A stretch of 46,531 nt of DNA from Gallionella sp. GTDB taxonomy: Bacteria; Pseudomonadota; Gammaproteobacteria; Burkholderiales; Gallionellaceae. Each line of letters begins with the position of its first letter. The first letter of the stretch is position 1. Under the pieces are notes generated by a model that was given only the letters and a program-made list of their open reading frames with translations, was not told the origin of the DNA and searched no databases. This document shows, piece after piece, positions 33,149 through 41,868 of this stretch. Where the stretch lies: positions 1 through 46,531 of the forward strand of contig JAQTLM010000016.1 in assembly GCA_028714895.1 (NCBI GenBank), read 5' to 3'. A program made the translations under genes and the position numbers.

Positions 33149-33409
33149 TTATGTTGCTAAAAGTTTATCCAATCCGCCGGCATGATCGAGCGATGCAAGC
33201 TCGTCATAGCCTCCGACATATTCACCACCGATATAAATTTGCGGCACGGTACGTCGCCCCGTTTTTTCCATCATCGCCACACGCAATTCCGGCTGCAAAT
33301 CGACGCGTATCTTTTCAATCTCCTGCACGCCTTTGCGCTGCAACAACTGTTCGGCGCGGACGCAGTACGGGCAGACTGCGGTGCAGTACATCAACACCTT
33401 TGCCATCAT
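33149..33409 (-). CDS. grxC: Glutaredoxin 3
   Basis: An 86-residue dithiol glutaredoxin with active site C13-P-Y-C16, the cis-proline motif TVPQIYIGG and GGYDEL for glutathione binding. It reduces disulfides and mixed glutathione disulfides in the cytoplasm. It overlaps the rhodanese gene by ATGA. Its link with the rhodanese may help handle persulfides, but the pairing is ancestral. Confidence 0.95.
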   Translation of the reverse strand: MMAKVLMYCTAVCPYCVRAEQLLQRKGVQEIEKIRVDLQPELRVAMMEKTGRRTVPQIYIGGEYVGGYDELASLDHAGGLDKLLAT

Positions 33410-33816
33410 TTCTTCAAAGGCAAGTTGGCCTTCTGCCAGGCTATTATGCCGCCTGTCAGATTGTAGACTTGGCTAAAGCCGCTCTTACCCAGCATCATAC
33501 AGGCCGAGACAGAACGGTTGCCGCTGCGGCACATCACCACAATGGGCTGCTCCTTGTATTTTTCCAGCTCACCCATACGCTCTTTGAGTTTGCCGAGTTG
33601 AATCGGTGTGGAATTCAGGATATGCCCTGCCTTGTATTCGCCCTCATCGCGCACGTCCAGCACCAGCGCGTTCTTATGGTTGATGAGCTGCAAGGCTGCA
33701 GTGCAATCCACCTCCTTGATGCCGCGAATACGATTGCCAAACATTGACCAGAACAGCATGGCACCGCTGAACAACGCGATGGAAATCGGAAGAATGTTAT
33801 TGCTGACGAACTGCAC
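33406..33816 (-). CDS. Membrane-anchored rhodanese (YibN-like)
   Basis: A 136-residue protein with an N-terminal membrane span (about 8-27) and one rhodanese domain. The active-site loop is C96-RSGNR, preceded by LVLDVRDEGEYKAGHI. It transfers sulfane sulfur between thiols. Translation starts at GTG (33814-33816), supported by AGGAG seven bases upstream. It overlaps the PglL-like gene end by 20 bp and grxC by ATGA. It belongs to the ancestral yibN-grxC-secB-gpsA set, but now lies just behind the sulfide module and could be co-transcribed with sqr. Confidence 0.92.
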   Translation of the reverse strand: MQFVSNNILPISIALFSGAMLFWSMFGNRIRGIKEVDCTAALQLINHKNALVLDVRDEGEYKAGHILNSTPIQLGKLKERMGELEKYKEQPIVVMCRSGNRSVSACMMLGKSGFSQVYNLTGGIIAWQKANLPLKK

Positions 33817-35620
33817 GCCGGTACTCCTGTTCTTTTTGGAGGGCGAATTCTAGCAGAGCTGAAAAATGTGCGGAATCTTTCTCAGCCAATTCGGTCATTT
33901 GCCGGCGCGCACCGGCAAAATCCCCCGGATAGGACCAGATAGTCTGTTCCAGTATGGCTTTGGCTTGCTCCTGCTGGCCGGCCTGCGCCAGCAGCAAGGC
34001 CTGACGGTATGCCGCCGCGCCTATCGGCGCGAAGTGCATCACACGGGTGTTCAATTCCAGTTTTTCCTCGATGCGTTCACCGCTTAGCTCGATCAGCGAA
34101 CTCATGAACAGCTCGGCATAAGGCGACAGCAGCGATCCGCCATGCACCGCAACCAGGCCATCCCGTGTGCGCTCAAATGCGCTGTGGTCGGCAGCCGAAG
34201 CCGGGCGTATCGCCAGCGTCCGTTCCAGTTGATGGTAACCGCTGCGCAGTTGCACCAGCGTCATCAGGCCCAGCAACAAGATCGCCGCTACGGACATACG
34301 CCCCACGTTGCGCAACTCCAGCCGGTAGCGTGTTTCATCCAGCGCGCCCAGCAGAACCGCCGCAACCGCGACAAAATAGGTGTACCACAGCGGATATTCG
34401 AGCAAGCTGTGGATCGCCAGCACGCCCAATGCGGCATAACCCCACCAGTGCGCGGCATCGGGTATTGCGCGTCTCAGGCCATAAAACCAAATCCCCAGCG
34501 ATCCAAGCAACACCAGCAATCCGGCGATGCCGGCTTCGGCAGCCAGTTGAAATATCAAGTTGTGCGCGTTGTTGTACAAGCCATTGATGTTGCCTTGCTG
34601 CAATACCGGCAGCAGCTGAAAATGATGCCAGGCGAATTGCCCGAACCCCACCCCCAGCCACGGTGATTGCATAAACATCAGCCCTGCTTCGCGCCACAGG
34701 TACAGGCGAATGCCGCCGCTTGCATCGTCACCGAACAGGCGCTGCATGGTATCGATGCTGCTGTCCGCGCCGGACATGAACGGCAATTGTACGACCAGAT
34801 GCATCACACCAAATCCGGCAATCAGCAACAGGCTGTAGCGCAACAGTGGCCGCTGCACGGCATCGCGACGCGCCCACCACCAGGCCAAGCTGACCATCAT
34901 CAACAAATACAGCCAGGAACTACGCGAACCGCTCAAGGTCATCACGAACAACAGCGGCGCAGCCAGCGCGGCCACATAGCCCGCCTTAAGCCGCTGCTGC
35001 TGACGCATCAAGCCGAGCGAGACCAGCCCCAGCGCGATGTAATTGGCAAAATGGTTGGGTTGGGCGAGGTTGCCGAACACGCTGGAGGAGACCTTCATCA
35101 CGATCACCGAATCCAGCGGCGTATGCCAGCGGTAATGCTGCAGCACACCGATCAACGCGCTGAATTCCGCACCGATCAACAGAAAAATCGCCAGTACCAA
35201 TGCCAGTTTTGCCATACCGAAGCAGTCGCGCAATCTGGCACCGAGCATCATCAGCAACGCCGCGAACAGCAGATACAACGCATACAGCAGAGCCTGATCG
35301 AAATAAGCGATCTTGCCCAAACCTGATTGCAGCAACAGCACGGCAATCAATCCGGCGGGCAGTTGTGCAATGCGCGGGATTTCCGGTTGCCGCCAAAAGT
35401 CGCGCGCGACCAGCAGGGTCAGCGCCAGCACACCGAGCAACGCGCTCCACCATTCCTGGTAGAACGTGGTCAGCGGATACTGGTGGCGATAATGCAGAAA
35501 AGGCAAAACCCACATCAGCCCGACTAGGGCCAGGCTGATATGGGTTAAGCGTAATGACCGAAACGAGCTTCTTAGCCCCGCTATATTCAGGTTCTGCAAG
35601 AACCGTCCTTGATGCCGCAT
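33797..35620 (-). CDS. PglL-like O-oligosaccharyltransferase (Wzy_C family)
   Basis: A 607-residue polytopic protein with about 12 hydrophobic segments and a large periplasmic loop. The motif FGNLAQPNHFANYIALGL (about 190-210) is typical of PglL/PilO-type O-OTases, as is the later GVGFGQFAWHHF...NNAHNLIFQLAAEAG. The C-terminus is soluble and TPR-like (QALLLAQAGQQEQAKAIL). Such enzymes move lipid-linked glycans onto Ser/Thr of pilins or other exported proteins. ATG at 35620 overlaps the upstream DUF2892 gene by 34 bp and lacks a ribosome site. TTG at 35599, preceded by AAGGA, is a good alternative. Not normally part of the yibN operon. MshA is a possible substrate. Confidence 0.87.
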   Translation of the reverse strand: MRHQGRFLQNLNIAGLRSSFRSLRLTHISLALVGLMWVLPFLHYRHQYPLTTFYQEWWSALLGVLALTLLVARDFWRQPEIPRIAQLPAGLIAVLLLQSGLGKIAYFDQALLYALYLLFAALLMMLGARLRDCFGMAKLALVLAIFLLIGAEFSALIGVLQHYRWHTPLDSVIVMKVSSSVFGNLAQPNHFANYIALGLVSLGLMRQQQRLKAGYVAALAAPLLFVMTLSGSRSSWLYLLMMVSLAWWWARRDAVQRPLLRYSLLLIAGFGVMHLVVQLPFMSGADSSIDTMQRLFGDDASGGIRLYLWREAGLMFMQSPWLGVGFGQFAWHHFQLLPVLQQGNINGLYNNAHNLIFQLAAEAGIAGLLVLLGSLGIWFYGLRRAIPDAAHWWGYAALGVLAIHSLLEYPLWYTYFVAVAAVLLGALDETRYRLELRNVGRMSVAAILLLGLMTLVQLRSGYHQLERTLAIRPASAADHSAFERTRDGLVAVHGGSLLSPYAELFMSSLIELSGERIEEKLELNTRVMHFAPIGAAAYRQALLLAQAGQQEQAKAILEQTIWSYPGDFAGARRQMTELAEKDSAHFSALLEFALQKEQEYRRAVRQQ

Positions 35621-35805
35621 TTATTGAGCATGCGAGTCAGCGGACAGAATGAAGTGAAGCCGCTTTGGAACAGGTTTAAACCGACAAAGGCGGTAAGCCA
35701 TAAAAAATTCTTGCTCACAAACAGCGGGCTGTCTTCCGCGCCCAATAACAGGGACAGCAGGATGAATGTCCCGGCGACGATATGGGTAATGCGTTCTGCG
35801 TTCAT
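35587..35805 (-). CDS. DUF2892 (YgaP-like membrane domain) protein
   Basis: A 72-residue protein: MNAERITHIVAGTFILLSLLLG, a second span, then FQSGFTSFCPLTRMLNKCGIKDG. This matches DUF2892, the membrane part of YgaP-type rhodaneses, with conserved cysteines in the FCPL and KCG motifs. DUF2892 genes often sit beside SQR, rhodaneses and BigR/SqrR repressors. Here it follows the RND pump by 31 bp, preceded by AGAGG. It probably takes part in membrane-side sulfur handling; the mechanism is unknown. Confidence 0.88.
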   Translation of the reverse strand: MNAERITHIVAGTFILLSLLLGAEDSPLFVSKNFLWLTAFVGLNLFQSGFTSFCPLTRMLNKCGIKDGSCRT

Positions 35806-35836
35806 ACTTGAACCTCTACTTTGGTTGATGAAGATT

Positions 35837-38800
35837 TTACTGGAATTTTTTATACAGCGTGGCGTAATACAACACCGGGATGACTACCAGCGTCAACAAA
35901 GTGGAGACGAGGATGCCGAAAATCAGGGAGATGGCCAGCCCGTTGAAGATCGGATCGTCCAGGATAAACAGCGCACCCAGCATCGCCGCCAGCCCGGTCA
36001 GGATGATCGGCTTGGCGCGCGCCCCGGCGGCGGCGACCACCGCCTGCTGCAGATCCACCCCATCACGCAATTGCAGGTTGACGAAGTCCACCAGCAGGAT
36101 CGAGTTACGCACTATGATGCCGGCCAGCGCGATCATGCCGATCATCGAGGTCGCGGTGTACTGCGCACCAAGCAGCGCATGGCCGGGCATCACACCGATG
36201 ATGGTGAGCGGGATCGGCGCCATGATGACCAGCGGCACGAGGTAGGATTTGAACTGCGCCACCACCAGCAGATAAATCAGCAGCAAACCCACACCATAGG
36301 CGATGCCCATGTCGCGGAAAGTCTCGAAGGTTACCTGCCATTCGCCGTCCCACTTCAGCGCGTAGCCAGCGTAGGGATTGCTGGGCTGCTTGAAGTAGTA
36401 ACTTTCCAGCTTGCCGCCCTGTTCCAGCGCCATGCCGCCGATCTTGCTGTCGACGCCGAACATGCCGTACAGCGGGCTATCCAGCTTGCCCGCCATATCG
36501 CCGAACACATACACCACCGGCAGCAAATCCTTGTGATAGATCGGGTAGTCGCGCGATTCCGGAATCACCTGCACCACCTCCGAGAGCGGCACCAGCACCC
36601 CGTCGCGCGCGCGCACCTTGAGCTTGAGCACCTCATCGATGCGGCTGCGCCGCTCAGGGGGTAACCCGATGCGCAACGGCGGCGCGTATTTCGCATTTTC
36701 ATCGTGCAGCGAGGCGACATCCTGTCCGGCCAATGCCACGCCGATCACATCCACAATGTCGCGCGGTGCGACCCCGAGCAATGCGGCCTTGCTCTGCAAT
36801 ACATGCAGCAGCAGCTTGGGCGCAGGTTCCGTGACGGTATCGTCGATGCCGACGATGCCTACGGTGCCGGCAAATTGTTCGCGCACCTTGCCGGCCACCT
36901 TACGCGCACCGTCATAGTCCGGACCATAGATTTCCGCCACGATCGGCGACATCACCGGCGGGCCGGGCGGCACCTCGACGATCTTGACCTTCGCTCCCCA
37001 CGCCTGGGCAATTTTCTGCACCGGTTTCAGCACGGCGGTTGCAATCTCATGACTGCTGCGGCTGCGACTATGCTTGTCGCGCAAATTGACTTGGATGTCG
37101 CCCTGCGCGGCGGCGCTGCGCAAATAATATTGCCGCACCAGGCCGTTGAAGTTGATCGGCGATGCCGTACCCGCATAGGCTTGGTAATCGGTCACTTCCG
37201 GCACGGTCGCCAGATAGCCGCCGATCTCGTGCAGCACGGCGCTGGTCTGCTCCAGTGCGGTTCCGGCAGGCATATCCACCACCACCTGAAATTCTGACTT
37301 GTTGTCGAATGGCAGCATTTTCAGGATCACCAGCTTTACCACACCCAACGACACCGCCAGCAGCAGGCCGCCAAGAATGGCCAGCCACAGCTTGCGGCGC
37401 GCCGGCTTGCCATGCACGCCGTTCAGGAACGGGCTCAAACGATCACTGAAAAAACGGCTGATCGCGGTGCCGCGCTCAGCCCCAGGCGCTGCATGAGGGG
37501 GTGCTGCATGATGCGCCCCGGCAAAACGCAGTACCAGCCACGGCGTAATGACGAACGCCACCGCCAGCGAGATCAACATACCCATGCTGGCGTTGATCGG
37601 GATCGGGCTCATGTACGGCCCCATCAGGCCGCTGACGAACGCCATCGGCAACAACGCGGCGATCACCGTGAAGGTCGCCAGAATGGTCGGGCTGCCCACT
37701 TCGTCTACCGCTTCCGGAATGATCTCGGCCAAAGATTGATGCGGTGCCAACGCACGACGGCGATGGATATTTTCCACCACCACAATCGCGTCGTCGACCA
37801 ATATCCCGATGGAAAAAATCAGCGCGAACAGCGAGACGCGATTCAGCGTGAAACCCCACGCCCACGAGGCGAACAAGGTCGCCGCCAGCGTCAGCATTAC
37901 CGCAACGCCGACCACCAATGCCTCGCGCCGTCCCATGGCAAACCACACCAACGCGACCACGGCGAGGGTGGCGAACAGAAGTTTCTGGATCAGCTTCATC
38001 GCCTTGTCGTTGGCGGTCTCGCCGTAGTTGCGCGTGACGCTGACCTGCACGTCAGCGGGGATCACGCTGCCCTTGAGCTCATTCACGCGCGCCAGCAGTT
38101 TGTCGGCGATCTCCACCGCGTTTGCGCCGGGCTTCTTGGTGACCGCCAGCGTGACGGCGGGGAATTCGCCCTTGGCCGCAATCTGCTTGTCCGCGGCGGA
38201 CATCCCGGTTCCTAGCCACACATAGCTACCCAGTTGATCCGCGCCATCCTGCACGTCGGCGACATCGCGCAGGAATACCGGTTTGCCATTGGCCACGCCG
38301 ACCACCAGTTGCTTCACTTCATTGGCGTCGCTCAGGAAGCTGCCGGTTTGCACCAGCACCTCGCGGTTATTTTTCACCAGCATCCCGGAGTTCTGCGAAA
38401 CATTGGCGGACTGCAATGCCGTGCGGATATCCTGCATGGTGAGCTGGTAGGCGTTCAGGCTTTCCGGCCTGAGCAATACCCGCACCATGCGTTGCGTCGC
38501 CCCCAGCGTATTCACTTCGCGTGTGCCCGGCACGCGCTTCAGCTCGGCCTCGATGGCATGCGCCACCTGCGTCAATTCGATGCCGCCGCCCGCCGCCTGT
38601 TCGCGCCACAGGGTCAGCGCGACGACCGGCACATCATCGATGCCCTTGGCCTTGATGATGGGTGGCGCAACCCCCAGCGTGGGCGGCAACCAGTCGGCGT
38701 GGGAATGAACCACATCGTAGAGTTTCACCAGCGAAGCGATGTGCTCCTCGCCAACCTTGAATTGCACGGTGATGACCGCCATGCCGGGTTGTGCCACCGA

Positions 38801-39052
38801 ATACACATGATCCACCCCGGCAATTTGCGACAGCACCTGCTCGGCGGGAGTCGCCACGGTTTGCGCGACATCCCTAGCCGAGGCGCCCGGATAGGCGATC
38901 ATCACGTTCGCCATGGTCACGCTGATCTGTGGTTCTTCCTCGCGCGGCGTCACCAGCACGGCAAACAACCCCAGCAGCACGGCAACCAGCGCCAGCAGCG
39001 GAGTCATCTGCGAGTGCAGAAAGTATTTGGCGATACGCCCTGAAATACCCAT
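35837..39052 (-). CDS. RND efflux pump permease
   Basis: A 1071-residue AcrB-superfamily protein with 12 spans and two large periplasmic domains. TM4 has the proton-relay pair D420-D421 in GILVDDAIVVVENI, as in drug-type (HAE) pumps, not the heavy-metal CzcA pattern. In TM10 the usual lysine (AcrB K940) is replaced by R982 in GIIVRNSILLVDF. The N-terminus TPREEEPQISVTMANV is typical of pumps found beside SQR and ArsR genes. It starts 28 bp after sqr with AGGA before the ATG. The adaptor is two genes upstream; no outer-membrane channel is encoded here. Substrate unknown. Confidence 0.92.
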   Translation of the reverse strand: MGISGRIAKYFLHSQMTPLLALVAVLLGLFAVLVTPREEEPQISVTMANVMIAYPGASARDVAQTVATPAEQVLSQIAGVDHVYSVAQPGMAVITVQFKVGEEHIASLVKLYDVVHSHADWLPPTLGVAPPIIKAKGIDDVPVVALTLWREQAAGGGIELTQVAHAIEAELKRVPGTREVNTLGATQRMVRVLLRPESLNAYQLTMQDIRTALQSANVSQNSGMLVKNNREVLVQTGSFLSDANEVKQLVVGVANGKPVFLRDVADVQDGADQLGSYVWLGTGMSAADKQIAAKGEFPAVTLAVTKKPGANAVEIADKLLARVNELKGSVIPADVQVSVTRNYGETANDKAMKLIQKLLFATLAVVALVWFAMGRREALVVGVAVMLTLAATLFASWAWGFTLNRVSLFALIFSIGILVDDAIVVVENIHRRRALAPHQSLAEIIPEAVDEVGSPTILATFTVIAALLPMAFVSGLMGPYMSPIPINASMGMLISLAVAFVITPWLVLRFAGAHHAAPPHAAPGAERGTAISRFFSDRLSPFLNGVHGKPARRKLWLAILGGLLLAVSLGVVKLVILKMLPFDNKSEFQVVVDMPAGTALEQTSAVLHEIGGYLATVPEVTDYQAYAGTASPINFNGLVRQYYLRSAAAQGDIQVNLRDKHSRSRSSHEIATAVLKPVQKIAQAWGAKVKIVEVPPGPPVMSPIVAEIYGPDYDGARKVAGKVREQFAGTVGIVGIDDTVTEPAPKLLLHVLQSKAALLGVAPRDIVDVIGVALAGQDVASLHDENAKYAPPLRIGLPPERRSRIDEVLKLKVRARDGVLVPLSEVVQVIPESRDYPIYHKDLLPVVYVFGDMAGKLDSPLYGMFGVDSKIGGMALEQGGKLESYYFKQPSNPYAGYALKWDGEWQVTFETFRDMGIAYGVGLLLIYLLVVAQFKSYLVPLVIMAPIPLTIIGVMPGHALLGAQYTATSMIGMIALAGIIVRNSILLVDFVNLQLRDGVDLQQAVVAAAGARAKPIILTGLAAMLGALFILDDPIFNGLAISLIFGILVSTLLTLVVIPVLYYATLYKKFQ

Positions 39053-39080
39053 ACAATTTTTCCTGGTGACTATAGGTAGC

Positions 39081-40352
39081 CTATTTCAGCTTTCCTATGC
39101 CCATCGCCTTCAGCACGACTTTTTCATAGATGGGTTCAGAAGTGCCCTTCTTCATCTTGCGGATGAAATATTTTTCAAAGGCAATCTTGGCCAGATGCAC
39201 CCACTTGCCTTCCGAAAACCAGTTCACGTTGCGTGGTGGAATCTGCGGCATCGCCACAAACGCAATCCCGCCCTCGCCGAAATCCGCCAGGCAAACCGCA
39301 TTCCACGTCGCCTTGCTGGTTGGCGGATTGCCGGTCAGTTCGGAATGGATGTTATGTGCCGTTGCCGTCACCATTGATTCGATCATGTAACCGGTCTTCG
39401 GTGTACCGGTCGGCACGGGAGTGACTTCCACCGGCGGAATCGCCACGCACACGCCGACCGCATAAATATTCTTGTATTTCGGATTGCGCTGATGCTCGTC
39501 TATCAGGATGAATCCGCGCGGATTGGTCAGCCCTTCGATGCCGAACACCGCATCAATACCCTTGAAGGCGGGCAGCATCATGCTGTAGGTGAACGGCAAC
39601 TCATGCTGGCGCTTTTCATTGCCCGCCTCGTCATATTCCGTGACATACATCTTGCCCGCTTCGACTTTGGTGGTTTTGGCATTGCATATCCACTTGATGC
39701 TTCGTTCGCGCATCGCCGACTCAAGCATTCCCTTGGAATCACCCACCCCACCCAAGCCCAAATGGCCGATATAGGGCTCGGAGGTCACGAAAGTCATCGG
39801 CACCTTGTTGCGGATTTTACGGCGGCGAAGATCAGTTTCCATGATGAACGCATACTCATACGCCGGGCCGAAGCAGGACGCGCCTTGCACCGCACCCACC
39901 ACGATCGGACCGGGATTCTCGGCGAAACGCTCCCACTCATCGTGCGACTTCATGGCGTGATCGACATGGCAAACCGAGTGTGTGTGTCCGCCATGCGGGC
40001 CCAGACCCTCGATTTCTTCAAAAGCCAGTTTGGGGCCGGTGGCAATCACCAGGAAATCGTAGTTCACCGATTGTCCGTCATTCAATTCGAGACGGTTCTG
40101 TTCGGGGTGCACTCGTTTTACGCCGGTGGAGATAAAGTCGATGCCTTTGCGCTCCAGATAGGGGCGGATCGAAAACTCGATGTCTTCACGGTCGCGCCAT
40201 TTCACGCCCACCCACGGGTTGGATGGCACAAAGTGAAAATTCTCGCTGTTCGAGACCACCGTCACCTTGTCGCCCTTGCGTATTTTTTCCTGCATTTCAT
40301 AAGCCATCGGCACTCCGCCGATACCCGCACCCATGATTACAATATGCGCCAT
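39081..40352 (-). CDS. sqr: Sulfide:quinone oxidoreductase
   Basis: A 423-residue FAD enzyme that oxidises sulfide to sulfane sulfur and passes electrons to quinone at the inner membrane. The FAD motif is GAGIGGVP (9-16). Catalytic cysteines C128 (HSVCHVD), C160 (GASCFGP) and C354 (NAVCLADFG) fit C128, C160 and C356 of Acidithiobacillus SQR, and H132 and H197 fit its quinone-side histidines. ATG at 40352 was chosen because GGAGGA precedes it and MAHIVIMGAG follows; the longer frame overlaps the adaptor gene. A basic amphipathic C-terminus may anchor it to the membrane. It sits between the adaptor and pump genes of an RND system. Confidence 0.94.
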   Translation of the reverse strand: MAHIVIMGAGIGGVPMAYEMQEKIRKGDKVTVVSNSENFHFVPSNPWVGVKWRDREDIEFSIRPYLERKGIDFISTGVKRVHPEQNRLELNDGQSVNYDFLVIATGPKLAFEEIEGLGPHGGHTHSVCHVDHAMKSHDEWERFAENPGPIVVGAVQGASCFGPAYEYAFIMETDLRRRKIRNKVPMTFVTSEPYIGHLGLGGVGDSKGMLESAMRERSIKWICNAKTTKVEAGKMYVTEYDEAGNEKRQHELPFTYSMMLPAFKGIDAVFGIEGLTNPRGFILIDEHQRNPKYKNIYAVGVCVAIPPVEVTPVPTGTPKTGYMIESMVTATAHNIHSELTGNPPTSKATWNAVCLADFGEGGIAFVAMPQIPPRNVNWFSEGKWVHLAKIAFEKYFIRKMKKGTSEPIYEKVVLKAMGIGKLK

Positions 40353-40374
40353 GATTCTATCCTCCGTAAGTTGA

Positions 40375-41400
40375 TTACTTCTGTTTTGCACCCGACATCC
40401 CAACCTTGACTGGATCCAACGCCACCTTCTCGCCGGGGTTCAGTCCCGCCAGCACCTCCACCGCACCATCGGATGTCGCTTCGCCGAGCCGTACTTGGCG
40501 CAATTTCACACCCCCTGTTTCGTCTACCACATACACAGCAACCACTTCGCTGCGGCGCAATACGGTAGCCGCAGGAATCACCAGCTTGCGGGCCTTGCCC
40601 ACCACAAAATGCGCGCGCACAAACATGCCCGGATAAACCCCTGCTTCATTTTTCGGCAGATACACGCGCACTTGTGTGCTGTGAGTGCGCGCATCGGCAA
40701 CCGGCTGGACGGTCGTCGAGGCAGCCTTGATCCAGCGATTCAGCGATGGCGCTTCCACCATCGCCTCGGGGCGCGCACCGATGCCCAGCAGCTGGTCTTG
40801 CGGCACACTTACCACCACGCGCATCTCGGCAGGGTCGAAACCGGTCATTAAAGGCTTGCCGGGCATCACCAGTTCGCCGACCTCCACCAGGCGCGCCGCC
40901 ACGATCCCGCTGTAGGGTGCAATGACCGCCGTATAGCCGTGCGCAAGGCTGGCCTGCCCGGTGGATGCCTCGCTGGCTGCGGCTTGCGCCAAAGCTATCT
41001 TGTAGTCGGCCTGCGCTTTGTCGAGCGCTGCTTGGCTGATGAATTTTTGTGCGAACAATTGCCTGGCGCGCTCATAAGTCGACTTGGCATTCTGCATATT
41101 GGCCTGCGCCTGCAATACCTGCGCCTGACTGCCCGCCAGTGCCTGCACCGCTTCGCGCTCATCGATGCGCAGAATCACCTGCCCCTTGTTGACGCGGTCC
41201 CCCACATCGAAGTTGATTTCCTTGACGCGCCCGCCGATTTGCGCGGACACGGTAGATTGGCGTGTCGCCTCCACCAATCCGTCTGCACTGTAAGTCTGCT
41301 CCACCTCGCGATACTGCGCGGGCGCCACGGCAAGCGGCTCGGCGGCTTGAACAGTCGCAGCACCCAGTAGTAATACGCCTAAAATCCATGGTTTTTTCAC
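40375..41400 (-). CDS. RND efflux periplasmic adaptor (membrane-fusion protein)
   Basis: A 341-residue adaptor with signal peptide (about 1-19, ATVQAAEP). The lipoyl half-motifs are VSAQIGGRVKEINFDVGDRVNKGQVILRID and YTAVIAPYSGIVAARLVEVGELV. An alpha-hairpin lies between (about 85-145). A beta-barrel and membrane-proximal domain follow. It joins the inner-membrane pump to an outer-membrane channel, which is not encoded nearby. The start is GTG at 41398-41400. It is the first gene of the operon adaptor-sqr-pump-DUF2892, 65 bp downstream of the ArsR-type gene, and the gap holds a promoter with an operator-like repeat. Confidence 0.92.
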   Translation of the reverse strand: MKKPWILGVLLLGAATVQAAEPLAVAPAQYREVEQTYSADGLVEATRQSTVSAQIGGRVKEINFDVGDRVNKGQVILRIDEREAVQALAGSQAQVLQAQANMQNAKSTYERARQLFAQKFISQAALDKAQADYKIALAQAAASEASTGQASLAHGYTAVIAPYSGIVAARLVEVGELVMPGKPLMTGFDPAEMRVVVSVPQDQLLGIGARPEAMVEAPSLNRWIKAASTTVQPVADARTHSTQVRVYLPKNEAGVYPGMFVRAHFVVGKARKLVIPAATVLRRSEVVAVYVVDETGGVKLRQVRLGEATSDGAVEVLAGLNPGEKVALDPVKVGMSGAKQK

Positions 41401-41426
41401 TGCACCACCCCGCCTGCCGTTTCGTT

Positions 41427-41455
41427 ATATTAGAATATACTGATATTCAAATCAA
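41427..41455 (-). promoter_or_regulatory. Promoter with operator-like repeat upstream of the RND-sqr operon
   Basis: On the minus strand TTGATT (41450-41455) and TAATAT (41427-41432) are 17 bp apart. The spacer holds the inverted repeat GAATAT-CAGT-ATATTC (41433-41448). A second overlapping repeat, ATATT-AG-AATAT, covers the -10 box (41427-41438). A bound ArsR-type repressor would exclude polymerase. A half-site TATATTCTA recurs at 41855-41863, between the repressor gene and gpmI. Confidence 0.65.
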
Positions 41456-41465
41456 AAAGCAACCC

Positions 41466-41768
41466 CTACATCGTACAAAACACATCGCGCATCATCCCGA
41501 CCAGTTTCAGCGTGCGCAAATCGCCGATGCGGTAATACACCCGGTTCGCATCCTTGCGTGTCGCCAATACGCCCTTGTCGCGCAAAATCGCCAGATGCTG
41601 CGAGATGTTGCTCTGCGACGTGCCGACCTGCTCCACGATGTCCTGCACACTGATTTCCTGATCGCCGAGCACGCACAAAATTTTCAGGCGCAACGGGTGC
41701 GCAATCGCCTTGATGGCCTGTGCGGCCTGTTGAATATCTTCTTCCCTGTCAATCAGCTTGCTTGCCAT
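41466..41768 (-). CDS. ArsR-family persulfide-type repressor (SqrR/BigR-like)
   Basis: A 100-residue winged-helix repressor. The recognition helix is about SQSNISQHLAILRDKGVLATRK, followed by the wing NRVYYRIGD. It has only two cysteines, C32 in LKILCVLGD and C98 in RDVFCTM. Their spacing of 66 residues equals that of C41 and C107 in Rhodobacter SqrR, where persulfides form a bridge that releases DNA. It lacks the ArsR metal motif CxCxxC. GAGGAG precedes the ATG. The gene is followed by a promoter with an AT-rich operator and the sqr operon, so it most likely senses reactive sulfur and represses that operon. gpmI diverges from it. Confidence 0.88.
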   Translation of the reverse strand: MASKLIDREEDIQQAAQAIKAIAHPLRLKILCVLGDQEISVQDIVEQVGTSQSNISQHLAILRDKGVLATRKDANRVYYRIGDLRTLKLVGMMRDVFCTM

Positions 41769-41868
41769 ACCTGCTCCTCAAGTTACCCTGCCGGGCCACG
41801 CGCTTAGCGCGGCAAAATCGGCTAAAATGCGCCTTTGTAAAATCATCATACGCTTATATTCTACATCA

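Noticed and set aside
35837..39052. Heavy-metal (CzcA/CusA) type for the RND pump
   Set aside because: TM4 has the DD pair of drug-type pumps and not the metal-pump pattern with separate D and E residues.
40353..40403. Longer start for the SQR protein
   Set aside because: The 17 extra codons overlap the end of the adaptor gene and lie before a strong GGAGGA site; the FAD motif fits a start at 40352.
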